This document shows, one piece after another, positions 1 to 8,645 of a DNA stretch of 64,000 nucleotides. Location: assembly GCF_009767585.1 (NCBI RefSeq), contig NZ_WSNW01000001.1, positions 1,332,090-1,396,089 of the forward strand, written 5' to 3'. How positions within the stretch are numbered: the first letter of the stretch is position 1; each line of letters begins with the position of its first letter. The DNA comes from Coprobacillus cateniformis. Its GTDB lineage: Bacteria; Bacillota_I; Bacilli_A; Erysipelotrichales; Coprobacillaceae. Made by a program: the position numbers and the translations under genes. The notes beneath the pieces are model-generated. The model saw only the letters and a program-made list of their open reading frames with translations. It was not told the DNA's origin and ran no database searches.

Positions 1-378
1 TTAGAACTTTTGATATATTTGAAAGAAAATAACTATAAGACTATAGTGGCAACATCGAGTACTCGTAAAAGAGTTGATCATATTTTAGGCTTGGCAGATA
101 TCATCAAGTATTTTGATGATTCTATCTGTGGTGATGAGGTGACTCATGGAAAACCTCATCCTGAGGTATTTTTGCGTGCTTGTGAGAAATTAGGAGTGAA
201 TCCTAGTGATGCTATTGTTTTAGAAGATAGTGAAGCAGGAATTCAAGCAGCATATAGTGGAAATATTGATGTCATTTGTATACCAGATATGAAATACCCT
301 GAACAAGAATTTGAGAAAATGACAACAAAGATTCTCGATTCTTTAGATCAAGTGATAGATTTCTTAACATGTTCTTAA
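1..378 (+). CDS. HAD-superfamily hydrolase, beta-phosphoglucomutase-like (5'-truncated by the window edge)
   Basis: The reading frame is open from the first base, so the start and the cap domain lie outside the window. What is visible is the HAD core: ATSSTRKRV (motif II Ser/Thr), GKPHPEVFLRACEKLGV (motif III Lys) and LEDSEAGIQAA (motif IV acidic pair). This order and spacing is typical of the beta-phosphoglucomutase/phosphatase subfamily, Mg-dependent cytosolic enzymes acting on sugar phosphates. The nucleophile motif DxDx is not in the window, so the substrate cannot be inferred. The TTG at base 10 is internal, not the real start. Confidence 0.85.
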   Translation, partial: LELLIYLKENNYKTIVATSSTRKRVDHILGLADIIKYFDDSICGDEVTHGKPHPEVFLRACEKLGVNPSDAIVLEDSEAGIQAAYSGNIDVICIPDMKYPEQEFEKMTTKILDSLDQVIDFLTCS

Positions 379-424
379 GATGTTCACATCAATCATGTAA
401 TATAATGATGTATGAGGTGATCTT

Positions 425-1084
425 ATGAATGTGATAAAAAAAGGATTTATGATGATAGGTGTCGTTATTGTGGTGGCTGTTGTTTTGATTGCTGGTAGTA
501 ATGTTTATGTATATGCAACAACTAAAAAACAAGTCAATGCATCATTGGAAGATGCCGATTGTATATTGGTCCTAGGTGCAGGAGTGAGAAACAATAAACC
601 CACACCTATGCTTAATGATAGACTTGAAGTAGCTATTCAATTATATAAAGATGGAAAAGCCTCAAAAATCATTATGTCTGGTGATCATGGTCAAGAAGAT
701 TATAATGAAGTTGGTATTATGAAAACATTTGCGATTGAAAATGGTGTTCCTTCTTCCGCTATTTTTATGGATCATGCTGGTTTTTCAACATATGAAAGCC
801 TATACCGTGCCAAAGAAATTTTCAAAGCTAAAAAGGTGATTATTGTCACTCAGGACTACCACCTTTATCGTGCTTTATACATAGGTAATCAATTAGGGAT
901 TGAGGCTGTTGGTGTTCCTGCTAATCCTCGTTCATATTCTGGTCAAACAATGCGTGATTTAAGAGAAGTGGCAGCTCGCGTTAAAGATGTTGTCGCATGC
1001 ATCTATAAACCAGAACCAACATATCTTGGTGATGCATTTCCTGTCAGTGGAAATGGTGATGACACCAATGATGTAGCATTTTAA
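425..1084 (+). CDS. DUF218 / SanA-YdcF-ElyC family membrane-anchored protein
   Basis: 219 residues. One hydrophobic N-terminal segment (about residues 8-30) is followed by a DUF218 domain: CILVLGAGV near residue 46, KIIMSGDHG, and VIIVTQDYHLYRALYI. These are the conserved blocks of the SanA/YdcF/ElyC family, whose members act at the envelope in vancomycin tolerance or lipid-carrier metabolism; the exact reaction is not settled. The ribosome site GAGGTG lies 8 bases before the ATG. The gene starts about 45 bases after the HAD gene and may be co-transcribed with it. Its stop overlaps the stop of the convergent GNAT gene by 4 bases. Confidence 0.85.
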   Translation: MNVIKKGFMMIGVVIVVAVVLIAGSNVYVYATTKKQVNASLEDADCILVLGAGVRNNKPTPMLNDRLEVAIQLYKDGKASKIIMSGDHGQEDYNEVGIMKTFAIENGVPSSAIFMDHAGFSTYESLYRAKEIFKAKKVIIVTQDYHLYRALYIGNQLGIEAVGVPANPRSYSGQTMRDLREVAARVKDVVACIYKPEPTYLGDAFPVSGNGDDTNDVAF

Positions 1085-1503
1085 AGTTCTTTCGTAAAAT
1101 TATAATGATTTTTTAAATACCCATGTGCTTCATAGAAGTGATGGGCTTTTTTTCTATATGTTGATGTTGAAATTTCTAACTCAACCAAACCTTTTTCTTT
1201 GGCAATTTTTTCAACATGTCTAAGCAAACGATCTCCAACACGTAGACCTCGATATTCTGGCATAACCACCAATTCTACAATCTCACCTGTAGCACCATGA
1301 TGGTGTAAATATTGATGAATATATAAACTTATAAATCCAATAATCTTTTTTTCATAAAAATAAACATAAAACTTAACATGTGGACTTTTTAAGCCCTGAT
1401 TATAGACATCTCTAAAATGTTCTTGATTGATTTGTTCTTGTTCTAACTCACATATTAATGAATAAATATCTTTTAAATCTTCTTCCTTTGCTTCTTGAAC
1501 CAT
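1081..1503 (-). CDS. GNAT family N-acetyltransferase
   Basis: 140 residues, a single GNAT domain. The acetyl-CoA loop is visible as VVMPEYRGLRVGDRLLRHVE (motif A, RxxGxG/A type), followed by the A[HK]HFYEAHGY motif B. It would transfer an acetyl group from acetyl-CoA to an amine, but the substrate cannot be told from the sequence. The ribosome site GAGGTGAG lies just before the ATG. It is monocistronic and convergent with the DUF218 gene, overlapping it at the stop codons. Confidence 0.85.
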   Translation of the reverse strand: MVQEAKEEDLKDIYSLICELEQEQINQEHFRDVYNQGLKSPHVKFYVYFYEKKIIGFISLYIHQYLHHHGATGEIVELVVMPEYRGLRVGDRLLRHVEKIAKEKGLVELEISTSTYRKKAHHFYEAHGYLKNHYNFTKEL

Positions 1504-1571
1504 ACTCTCACCTCATCTTTATTATACTAACTTTGTTCAAAACAGACAGATATTCAGCAAAAATTGAAAAA

Positions 1572-1591
1572 AGGATAGAAATATCTATCCT
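1572..1591 (-). terminator. Rho-independent terminator of the GH1 gene
   Basis: Transcript-strand stem AGGATAGA / TCTATCCT with a 4-base loop, followed by TTTTTTC. The stop codon of the glycosidase gene (1585-1587) lies inside the stem. Confidence 0.8.
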
Positions 1592-3027
1592 AAATCTTCA
1601 CCATTTGTTTGAATAACTTTTTGATACCAATAGAATGACTCTTTTCTTCTTCTAGAAAAATCTCCAGTTCCATCATCATATCTTTCTACGAAGATAAATC
1701 CATATCTTTTTGCCATCTCACCAGTAGAAGCTGATACTAAGTCAATACATCCCCAAGGTGTATATCCTCTTAAATCAACACCATCTAATACAGCTTCATG
1801 CATTTGTTCAATATGACTTCTCAAATAATCAATACGATAATCATCTTTGACTTGGCCGTCTTCTTCAATCTTATCATAAGCACCTAAACCATTTTCTACA
1901 ACAAAGATTGGTAATTCATAGCGATCCCAAATTTCATTTAATGAATAACGTAAACCTTCTGGATCAATTTGCCAACCCCAATCACTTGCTTTTAAATATG
2001 GATTTGGAACTCCACCTAAAATATTTCCTTTTCCTGCCTTTTGTTTTTCTGGATCAGCAGTTTGACAATTTGACATATAGTAAGAACATGTATAGAAATC
2101 AACTGGCCCAGCTGCTAAGATTTCATCATCCCCTGGCTCCATATGTATTGTAATATTATTTTCTTTAAAATATCTATTCATATAGTTTGGATATTTTCCA
2201 CGACATTGAACATCACTACAGAACCAGTTCATAATATGATTCTTTTGCTGATTTTCAATTTGATCTGATGGCTGACATGTTAACCCATAACTTGTTGCCA
2301 TAATTTGCATACATCCAACTTGATAATTTGGATCAATCTCATGAGCCATTTTCACAGCCAAAGCACTTGCTAAAAACTGATGATGTAAACCTTGGAAACG
2401 ATTGTTAGGAACATCTATTTGATCCATAAAATCCATTGGTTTAATTTCATTGAGAATTCCTTGTCCTAAAAATGCTCCCATAGCAGTTGTCGCTGAATTG
2501 ATTTCATTAAAAGTTAACCAATATTTCACTTTCCCCTTGTATCTTGTAAAGATTGCTTTACAGAAATTCAAATAACAATCAATCATTCTGCGATCAGTCC
2601 ATGAATTCCATTTCTTTGTTAAATGAAAAGGCACTTCATAGTGAGAAATTGTCACTAATGGTTCAATATTATATTTTAAACATTCATCTATTAAATCCTC
2701 ATAGAACTTTAATCCTGCTTCATTAGGTTCAGATTCATCTCCATTTGGGAATATTCTTGTCCAAGCAATAGAAAAACGATACATCTTAAAGCCCATTTCT
2801 GCAAACAATGCAATATCTTCTTTAAATCTATGATAATGATCAATTGCATCATGTGATGGATAAAATGTTCCTTCTTCTAAAACTGGCGTAATTCTTTTGC
2901 TTGTTGTGGCAGTACCACCTGTACAAATATCAGGACAAGAGATACCTTTACCACCTTCTTGCCAACCACCTTCTAATTGGTTCGCAGCTGTTGCTCCACC
3001 CCAATAAAATCCTTTTGGAAAACTCAT
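1585..3027 (-). CDS. 6-phospho-beta-glucosidase, glycoside hydrolase family 1
   Basis: 480 residues, full GH1 length. The acid/base Glu is E175 in TFNEIN and the nucleophile is E378 in VVENGLG. The C-terminal SxxxxxxKRYGFIFV block (STGEMAKRYGFIFV) is the phosphate-binding signature of 6-phospho-glycosidases, so the substrate is expected to be a PTS-imported, 6-phosphorylated beta-glucoside in the cytoplasm. No signal peptide. The ribosome site AGGAGG lies 8 bases before the ATG. No PTS gene is adjacent, and the gene appears monocistronic, divergent from the CapA-like gene. The intergenic region holds repeats of TGAAA/TTTCA that look like regulator sites. The exact glycoside (cellobiose, gentiobiose, arbutin) is unknown. 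Confidence 0.93.
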   Translation of the reverse strand: MSFPKGFYWGGATAANQLEGGWQEGGKGISCPDICTGGTATTSKRITPVLEEGTFYPSHDAIDHYHRFKEDIALFAEMGFKMYRFSIAWTRIFPNGDESEPNEAGLKFYEDLIDECLKYNIEPLVTISHYEVPFHLTKKWNSWTDRRMIDCYLNFCKAIFTRYKGKVKYWLTFNEINSATTAMGAFLGQGILNEIKPMDFMDQIDVPNNRFQGLHHQFLASALAVKMAHEIDPNYQVGCMQIMATSYGLTCQPSDQIENQQKNHIMNWFCSDVQCRGKYPNYMNRYFKENNITIHMEPGDDEILAAGPVDFYTCSYYMSNCQTADPEKQKAGKGNILGGVPNPYLKASDWGWQIDPEGLRYSLNEIWDRYELPIFVVENGLGAYDKIEEDGQVKDDYRIDYLRSHIEQMHEAVLDGVDLRGYTPWGCIDLVSASTGEMAKRYGFIFVERYDDGTGDFSRRRKESFYWYQKVIQTNGEDLG

Positions 3028-3052
3028 ATTTCATTCCTCCTTTTATTTCTAT

Positions 3053-3114
3053 TTCATTATAATGAAAGAATTCATTTTTTCATAACAATTTTCAGAAGAT
3101 GAAATCAATTTTCA
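3053..3114 (-). promoter_or_regulatory. GH1 promoter region with TGAAA/TTTCA inverted repeats
   Basis: On the minus strand a TATAAT -10 sits just upstream of the GH1 ribosome site. Two dyads lie upstream or across it: TGAAA-N5-TTTCA at 3100-3114 and TGAAA-N10-TTTCA at 3063-3082, and the 9-mer TGAAAATTG occurs twice on the minus strand. RpiR-type regulators of phospho-beta-glucoside genes commonly bind such dyads, but assigning a regulator here is inference. Confidence 0.4.
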
Positions 3115-3172
3115 TATTTTAAAAATGTTGTTTTCTCTTCGACTTTATTCTACAATAAATATGGTGATAAAA

Positions 3173-4330
3173 ATGAGAAAGAGAATTATTTACATAGTTG
3201 CAGTTATGTTTCTAACAGGATGTCAAACAGCAGAAGCTCCACAACAAGATATTACACCACAAACACAAACAGTACATTGTACTTTTGTAGGTGATTTATT
3301 ATATGAACAACCATATTATGATTGGATTGAGAAAGATTCACAGGATAAGGGTTATTACGATCTTGTAAAACCATTTTTTCAAAAAGATGATTTATCAATT
3401 GCTAACTTAGAAACTCCTATTGGTGGAACTGAATTAAAAATATCTGGTGTTGGTTATTCGTTTAATGCATCTCGTGAAATCGGTGAGCAAGTTGCGTCTC
3501 TAGGCTTAGAAGTCGTCTCTACTGCGAATAATCATGCAAATGATCGTGGTAACAAAGGAATTGATAATACATTAAAGTTTCTCAAAGAAAAAGATATTAT
3601 ATCTGTAGGAACTTATGAAAACCAAGATGATCGTAATAAGGGACGTTATCAAACGATTAATGGCATTCGTTTTGGTTATGTTTCTTATACATATGCAACA
3701 AATCAGATTGTACAAGATAAGAATCGTTCAAAAGTTGGATTATTCAATCGACCAAGCGATAGAAAATTCACATCTGAATATAAAACAATTCTCAAAAAAG
3801 AAGTAGAAGAAACACGTAAAAATTGTGATGTCCTTATTGCAATGATGCATTGGGGAACAGAATTTACATATGATATAAATAATCAACAAAAAGAACTTTC
3901 TAAGTATTTAAGTGATTTGGGTGTAGATATTATTATTGGAAATCATCCACATTGCTCACAAACAATGGAATGGATTAATAACAATCGAACACTCTGTATG
4001 TATTCATTGGGAAATTTTGTATCAGCTGATCATATTGTTGATCGTACTCATCAAGAATTTAAGAATGCTTATAATGTCTCAATGATGGTAACACTTGATG
4101 TAGTAGAACAGAATAATCAAATATCTATTCGAAATATTGACTACATACCTATCATTAACTACTATGATAGACAGCTAAAAAACTTTAAACTTATACCTTA
4201 TGACCAATATTCAGAAGAACTTGAAAAATCACACTATCACTATAAAAATGGATTCACAAAGAAGTGGATTCAAAAAACATATCAAAAACTTATCCCTAAT
4301 TCACTTGAAAATCATGAATTAAATAAATAG
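3173..4330 (+). CDS. CapA family lipoprotein (poly-gamma-glutamate capsule/metallophosphoesterase-like)
   Basis: 385 residues from the chosen ATG at 3173, which gives a clean lipoprotein signal (MRKRIIYIV, then lipobox LTGC). An upstream ATG at 3125 would add 16 residues before the signal and has no ribosome site. The CapA/PGA_cap fold motifs are present: VGDLLY, ANLETPIGG, NNHANDRG, MMHWGTEF, GNHPHCSQ and YSLGNF. Proteins of this family resemble calcineurin-like phosphoesterases and act outside the membrane. Some take part in polyglutamate capsule export, but no capB/capC is nearby, so a capsule role is not supported. A second paralogue lies at 20195-21322. Confidence 0.85.
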   Translation: MRKRIIYIVAVMFLTGCQTAEAPQQDITPQTQTVHCTFVGDLLYEQPYYDWIEKDSQDKGYYDLVKPFFQKDDLSIANLETPIGGTELKISGVGYSFNASREIGEQVASLGLEVVSTANNHANDRGNKGIDNTLKFLKEKDIISVGTYENQDDRNKGRYQTINGIRFGYVSYTYATNQIVQDKNRSKVGLFNRPSDRKFTSEYKTILKKEVEETRKNCDVLIAMMHWGTEFTYDINNQQKELSKYLSDLGVDIIIGNHPHCSQTMEWINNNRTLCMYSLGNFVSADHIVDRTHQEFKNAYNVSMMVTLDVVEQNNQISIRNIDYIPIINYYDRQLKNFKLIPYDQYSEELEKSHYHYKNGFTKKWIQKTYQKLIPNSLENHELNK

Positions 4331-4356
4331 AAACCCTAGTTTACTGGGGTTTCTAT
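4327..4356. terminator. Bidirectional terminator between CapA-like gene and maturase gene
   Basis: Near-perfect hairpin, left arm ATAGAAACCCTAG and right arm CTGGGGTTTCTAT, about 13 paired positions with one G-T pair. It lies between two convergent genes and can serve both strands. Confidence 0.85.
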
Positions 4357-4358
4357 TG

Positions 4359-5444
4359 TTAGTGATTATATAATAATTTATAAAATTCAGGAAGTAAATC
4401 TTCAAGTAAGTCTTGATATCCACAATAGTTTTCTTGTATATAAACACTTCTCATTCTTTTACATCCACCATGACAAATTTGAGAAAATTTACACTTTTCA
4501 CATAATGAAGGAATTGAATTCTCTATTCTAGAAAAATCTGAAAAGAGTTTATTTTTTGACATTTCTTTAAAATCTAATTCCTTTATATTTCCTAATTGAT
4601 ATTCATCTAATGCATAAAAGTCACATGGATAGACTGAACCATTGGCTTCAATAATAAAGTTAGGTTGACATTGACCTATAAATCCACATGTCATTGGTGG
4701 TTGTTTTTGTAGTAATGCCAATATATCTTCAAATAGTGTGATATGAATATATTTATGAGAGTAATAATCTTTCATCCACAATTTAAAGAGCTTTTTATAA
4801 AAATTTGAAAACAAATGACTATCTAATGCATATTGATTTAAATAATTCAAATCATTGAGACAAGGTATAAATTGAACATATTCAAAATTTTGTTTTTTAT
4901 ATAAATGATATAATTTCTGTGGGTGTTTAGCAAGCTGATTGGTAAGAACTGTTAATATATTAAAATCAATTTTATTCTTTTTTAATAAATTAATTGATTT
5001 CATAACAAGAGAAAAAGAGGCATGATTATCTATTGTTCTTAAAGAATCATGATTTTCTTTATAGCCATCTAACGATACACCAACTAAGAATTTATATCTA
5101 ATAAATAAATCACACCATTGCTGATGAAGCTTTAAAGCATTTGTTTGTATAAGATATTGTATTTTTTGTGATGATAATTTCGTATTTATCACTTTCTGAC
5201 AAAAATATTCAAAGAATTCAATTCCTGCTAAAGTTGGTTCTCCTCCTTGAAATCCAAAAGTAATGAATCCATTTTCACCAGCAAATGAGCAGGCTTTTTC
5301 TATCAATACATCAACAGTCTCTCTTTGCATCATTTTAACTTCATATTCTTTTCTATGATTGGCAACATCTTTATAAAAACAATACCTACAATCCATTTGA
5401 CATAAAGATGAAGCTGGTTTAATTAATAGATTCACAGATTTCAA
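4359..5444 (-). CDS. Anaerobic sulfatase-maturating enzyme (radical SAM, SPASM)
   Basis: 361 residues. The radical-SAM cluster motif CxxxCxxC is at about C15-C19-C22 (CQMDCRYCF). The C-terminal SPASM/twitch region has the Cys series C...GQCQ, YPCDFY, LCEKCKFSQICHGGCKRMR, which binds auxiliary Fe-S clusters. In this family the enzyme oxidises an active-site Cys or Ser of a type I sulfatase to formylglycine without oxygen. It lies 33 bases downstream of a sulfatase with a CxPxR motif, exactly the expected client, so the two form an operon. The start is TTG, with GGAGG 7 bases upstream. Confidence 0.93.
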   Translation of the reverse strand: MKSVNLLIKPASSLCQMDCRYCFYKDVANHRKEYEVKMMQRETVDVLIEKACSFAGENGFITFGFQGGEPTLAGIEFFEYFCQKVINTKLSSQKIQYLIQTNALKLHQQWCDLFIRYKFLVGVSLDGYKENHDSLRTIDNHASFSLVMKSINLLKKNKIDFNILTVLTNQLAKHPQKLYHLYKKQNFEYVQFIPCLNDLNYLNQYALDSHLFSNFYKKLFKLWMKDYYSHKYIHITLFEDILALLQKQPPMTCGFIGQCQPNFIIEANGSVYPCDFYALDEYQLGNIKELDFKEMSKNKLFSDFSRIENSIPSLCEKCKFSQICHGGCKRMRSVYIQENYCGYQDLLEDLLPEFYKLLYNH

Positions 5445-5477
5445 GACACTTCCTCCAATCTCATAAATATTGATATA

Positions 5478-6923
5478 TTAGTTTTTCTCTAATCCTAGGC
5501 GTTCATATTCCTCATCTGGTGCATCAATAGATTTCATCATATGAATCATGGCATTCTGTAACCTATTTCGAATTTTCTTATCCTCAATTTGAACTTCAGT
5601 ATCTCTTACATCAAACAAAAGATCACCAAATAAATCTGATTTTAAATAAGTCTTTCCTTTCATTTTCAAATAAGGAACTCCTTGACTCATTTTGTTACCT
5701 TTTTCTAATTTCATTGTTTGTAAAACTTCATTTTGGAAAAAGCCACGCATCTGAGTTGGCATTAATGTACATTCTACATATGGTTGATTCGCTTCATTAC
5801 AACTGGCTTTCATGAATACATATTCACCATCAGTAATATTGACATGGCCACCATGAATACCAAATAAGGCATAGTCATGAATACATTTATCATCTGTAAC
5901 AACTGGCAATAAAGATTTTCCCTCCATATTTTCTGGTATGTCGATCTCAAAATAATCAAGTAATGTTGGAGCAATATCAATAGTTTGACACAGAGCTTGT
6001 CTTCTCCCAACAGATTGATGAGGAACATGTATATAAAAAGGTGTATGAATAACTTCTTGATGCATTGGCCAGAAATTCTTTCCTAAGTAATTATGTTCTC
6101 CTAGTAAGAATCCATGATCCGTGTTCACAATCAGCATTGTATCATCCCACATATTGTACTTATCCATCATATCCAGAACTTTTCCAAGATAAACATCACA
6201 CATTGTCATTAAAGAGGCATACTCCTTTCTTAATGCAACGATATCCAAATCATCATCAACTGGCATATAGGCAGGCCAATTTAAATTGATTTCTTGAGGA
6301 AGGTCATACATTTTACGATATTTGTCAGGAACATAAAAAGGCTCATGTGGATCAAATGATTCAATTGTTAAAAACCAATTATCATTTTGTCTATGTTCTT
6401 CAATAAACTCTAATCCAGCTATAAATGTTTTGACTGATGACATATCTTGTTCTTTTTGCTGAGCAGATTTATTTGCTATATGTTGAGTCAATGATATTCC
6501 TTTTTTACCATATTTTGATGTTTCTATATCTGGAACATTGAGACGTGGTTTCCAGCGATCTCCTTCCTGTCCTCTAAATCCTTCCCAAGAAGCATATCTA
6601 TTATGATAAGTACAACCTCCATCCTCAAAATAATGTGAATGATCTGTACAAAGATGTGTATAAATTCCAGCCTTCCCTAATGCTTCAATCACTGAAAAAT
6701 CAAACGGCTCTAATGGCCCCCAACTTCTATGTAAAAAATTATATTTTCCAGTGTGAATTTCTCGTCTTGCTGGCATACATGGCATACTTCCTCCATAGAA
6801 TCGATCCATGACACAACATTTTTCTTCCAGTCTTTTAAAATTTGGTGTATGGCACCAATCATTTCCATAAGTTGAAAGATAGTTTCTCGTTAATGTATCA
6901 AACATAACCATAATTGCTTTCAT
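5478..6923 (-). CDS. Type I sulfatase, Cys-type
   Basis: 481 residues from the ATG at 6923, chosen because GAGGAG lies 8 bases upstream; an upstream in-frame ATG (6968) would fall in the operator palindrome. The formylglycine motif is CMPAR at residues 49-53, with the catalytic Cys modified by the neighbouring maturase. Metal-binding blocks are visible: MVMFDTLTR (N-terminal Asp), TDHGFLLGEHNYLGKN, and an HxPHEPFY-like stretch (SFDPHEPFY). No signal peptide, so it is probably cytoplasmic. It hydrolyses sulfate esters, possibly from host glycans, but the substrate cannot be read from the sequence. The family also includes phosphonate and phosphodiester hydrolases; the CxPxR motif with an adjacent maturase favours a sulfatase. 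Confidence 0.92.
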   Translation of the reverse strand: MKAIMVMFDTLTRNYLSTYGNDWCHTPNFKRLEEKCCVMDRFYGGSMPCMPARREIHTGKYNFLHRSWGPLEPFDFSVIEALGKAGIYTHLCTDHSHYFEDGGCTYHNRYASWEGFRGQEGDRWKPRLNVPDIETSKYGKKGISLTQHIANKSAQQKEQDMSSVKTFIAGLEFIEEHRQNDNWFLTIESFDPHEPFYVPDKYRKMYDLPQEINLNWPAYMPVDDDLDIVALRKEYASLMTMCDVYLGKVLDMMDKYNMWDDTMLIVNTDHGFLLGEHNYLGKNFWPMHQEVIHTPFYIHVPHQSVGRRQALCQTIDIAPTLLDYFEIDIPENMEGKSLLPVVTDDKCIHDYALFGIHGGHVNITDGEYVFMKASCNEANQPYVECTLMPTQMRGFFQNEVLQTMKLEKGNKMSQGVPYLKMKGKTYLKSDLFGDLLFDVRDTEVQIEDKKIRNRLQNAMIHMMKSIDAPDEEYERLGLEKN

Positions 6924-6948
6924 ACTTATTCTCCTCGTATAATATATT

Positions 6949-7034
6949 TTGTAAAGATGACTAGTCATCTTTACAAGTTTATTTCAATATTGGATTTTCC
7001 TAAGTTATAATAGAGTTACTAGTCACTCTATTAT
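6949..7034 (-). promoter_or_regulatory. Two ACTAGT-centred palindromes upstream of the sulfatase operon
   Basis: 6949-6976 is a perfect 28-bp palindrome (half TTGTAAAGATGACT). 7007-7034 is a second palindrome with 10-bp arms ATAATAGAGT/ACTCTATTAT and one mismatch around the same ACTAGT core. Their centres are 58 bp apart. On the minus strand the first palindrome carries TTGTAA and TACAAA hexamers 17 bp apart, so a repressor bound there would block the promoter. The length and symmetry resemble operators of dimeric repressors such as the GntR family; the regulator is not in the window. Confidence 0.6.
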
Positions 7035-7127
7035 TGGAATTTATTCTAATTCTCCTTGAAGTATCTTCATGATATCTTCTATAGAAAGTCTGTTTCTCAA
7101 CTTTAGAATGTCTCTGCTTACCGAATG

Positions 7128-7269
7128 TTGTTTGTTCAATACTTTTGTGATACGTAGCCTTTGATCTGTATTGTTCTATTCTTATGGCGAGGTCGCATCA
7201 TGTCTAAAGAACGGAGGTCTTTCCAATATTTTGTTTCTAGTTTTATCTTTTTTGAAAGGTGGTGATCCC
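7128..7269 (+). ncRNA. Candidate bridge-RNA region of the IS110 element (left end)
   Basis: A 142-base noncoding left end precedes the transposase. IS110-group elements are known to encode a structured bridge RNA here that pairs with target and donor DNA. Local hairpins are visible: ATGGCG-AGGT-CGCAT with one bulged G, and AAAGA-ACGGAGG-TCTTT. A third possible stem (GAAGTATC with GATATCTTC) lies just outside at about 7056-7077. Transcription and the guide loops are not demonstrated; this is inferred from position and family. Confidence 0.35.
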
Positions 7270-8541
7270 ATGAACACTCTCTTTGTAGGTATTGATGTTT
7301 CAACCAAAAATAATCAAGTCTGTGCTGTTAACTTTAATCAGGATGTTTTCTTTAATCTCTCTTTTCCAAATAACCCTGATGGATGTGATCTTCTCATTAC
7401 ATCTGTCTTGGCTTTTGTTGATAAAGAAAAGTTCGATTCCATCATCATCGTTACTGAATCAACTTCTATATATGACTATCATATTTGTGCTTATCTTTCA
7501 TCTCAGCTTTCGATTGTCGGCACTTCTGTCATCATATATTCTGTTAATGCCAAATCCATTGCCAATTATAAGAAGTCTTATATTGAAATGGAAAAAACTG
7601 ATCTGGGTGATGCTTTTTTGATTGCAGATTTTGCTCGTGTTGGTCGCTGTAAAAAGCTTCGTCCCTTTAAAGCTGCTCAACATATCGCTCTTAAACGTCT
7701 CACTCGTGAACGTTATCATTTAGCTGAGCAGCTTATTAGAGAAAAGAATTACGTTCTCAACAATATCTATTTAAAGGTTTCTGGTCTTATGACCCTTCCT
7801 CATAAGGATTTGCCTTTCAGTGATAATTTTTCTGCTTCCAACACGAAATTTTTAACTGATTATGCTTCCCCTTTTGATTTGGCTGAAAAACCTTTGGATG
7901 AAATCATTGAATATTTCAAATCTGCTTCTCAAAACAGATGTGATGATTATGGTAAAATTGCTTCTCTTTTTGATAAAGCGATTCGTTCTTCCTATAGACT
8001 TGATAAAACTGCATATGACCCTATAACTATCTCAATTACTGCTTCTATCAACCTGATTCAATGCATTGAATCTCAAATCAAGATGGTTGATAAGGCCATT
8101 GAGAAGGAAATGAAAGGTCTTTATCCTAACGGATATCAATCTCTGATGTCTATAACAGGTATCGGACCTGTCTTTGCAGCAGGTATACTTTCTGAAATTG
8201 GTGATATTTCCTATTTCAAAAGTGATGCTTCATTGGCTAAATATGCCGGTTTCCATTGGAAGAAGAATGACTCGGGCAATTTTATTGCTGATGAAAAACA
8301 TTCAGCGAATTCATGTAATAAATATTTAAAATATTACATAACTCAATCCACACAGATGTCAGTGATGCATGGCTTTGATTATACGACTTCTTTTTATCGT
8401 AAGAAGTATAACGAAGCCTCTACACACAAGCATCGTAGAGCACTCGTCCTTACATCAAGAAAACTAGTTCGTTTAATTTATGTCTTGCTACGTGACAGTA
8501 AATTATACGTTTCTGTGTCTCATGACACAGTCATTGAGTAA
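7270..8541 (+). CDS. IS110-family transposase (DEDD recombinase)
   Basis: 423 residues from the ATG at 7270, chosen because AAAGGTGGTG lies just upstream; the frame is open further 5' but without a ribosome site. The RuvC-like DEDD residues are D9 (VGIDVSTK), E63 (VTESTS), D111 and D114 (KTDLGDAFLIADFAR). The C-terminal transposase-20 domain has ITGIGPVFAAGILSEIGD and a KYAGFHWKKNDSGNF block with the conserved Ser. Both domains are complete and there is no frameshift, so the enzyme is probably functional. It is a different subgroup from the relic at 56.9-57.5 kb. Confidence 0.95.
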   Translation: MNTLFVGIDVSTKNNQVCAVNFNQDVFFNLSFPNNPDGCDLLITSVLAFVDKEKFDSIIIVTESTSIYDYHICAYLSSQLSIVGTSVIIYSVNAKSIANYKKSYIEMEKTDLGDAFLIADFARVGRCKKLRPFKAAQHIALKRLTRERYHLAEQLIREKNYVLNNIYLKVSGLMTLPHKDLPFSDNFSASNTKFLTDYASPFDLAEKPLDEIIEYFKSASQNRCDDYGKIASLFDKAIRSSYRLDKTAYDPITISITASINLIQCIESQIKMVDKAIEKEMKGLYPNGYQSLMSITGIGPVFAAGILSEIGDISYFKSDASLAKYAGFHWKKNDSGNFIADEKHSANSCNKYLKYYITQSTQMSVMHGFDYTTSFYRKKYNEASTHKHRRALVLTSRKLVRLIYVLLRDSKLYVSVSHDTVIE

Positions 8542-8645
8542 TTTGTCAATTTCATAAATTTTTTCATACTTCTTTTTAGTGTACTCTTTTTTAGATGATG
8601 GTTTTTGATTTATCTAAAAAAGATTTTATTTATTTTCTTGACATT

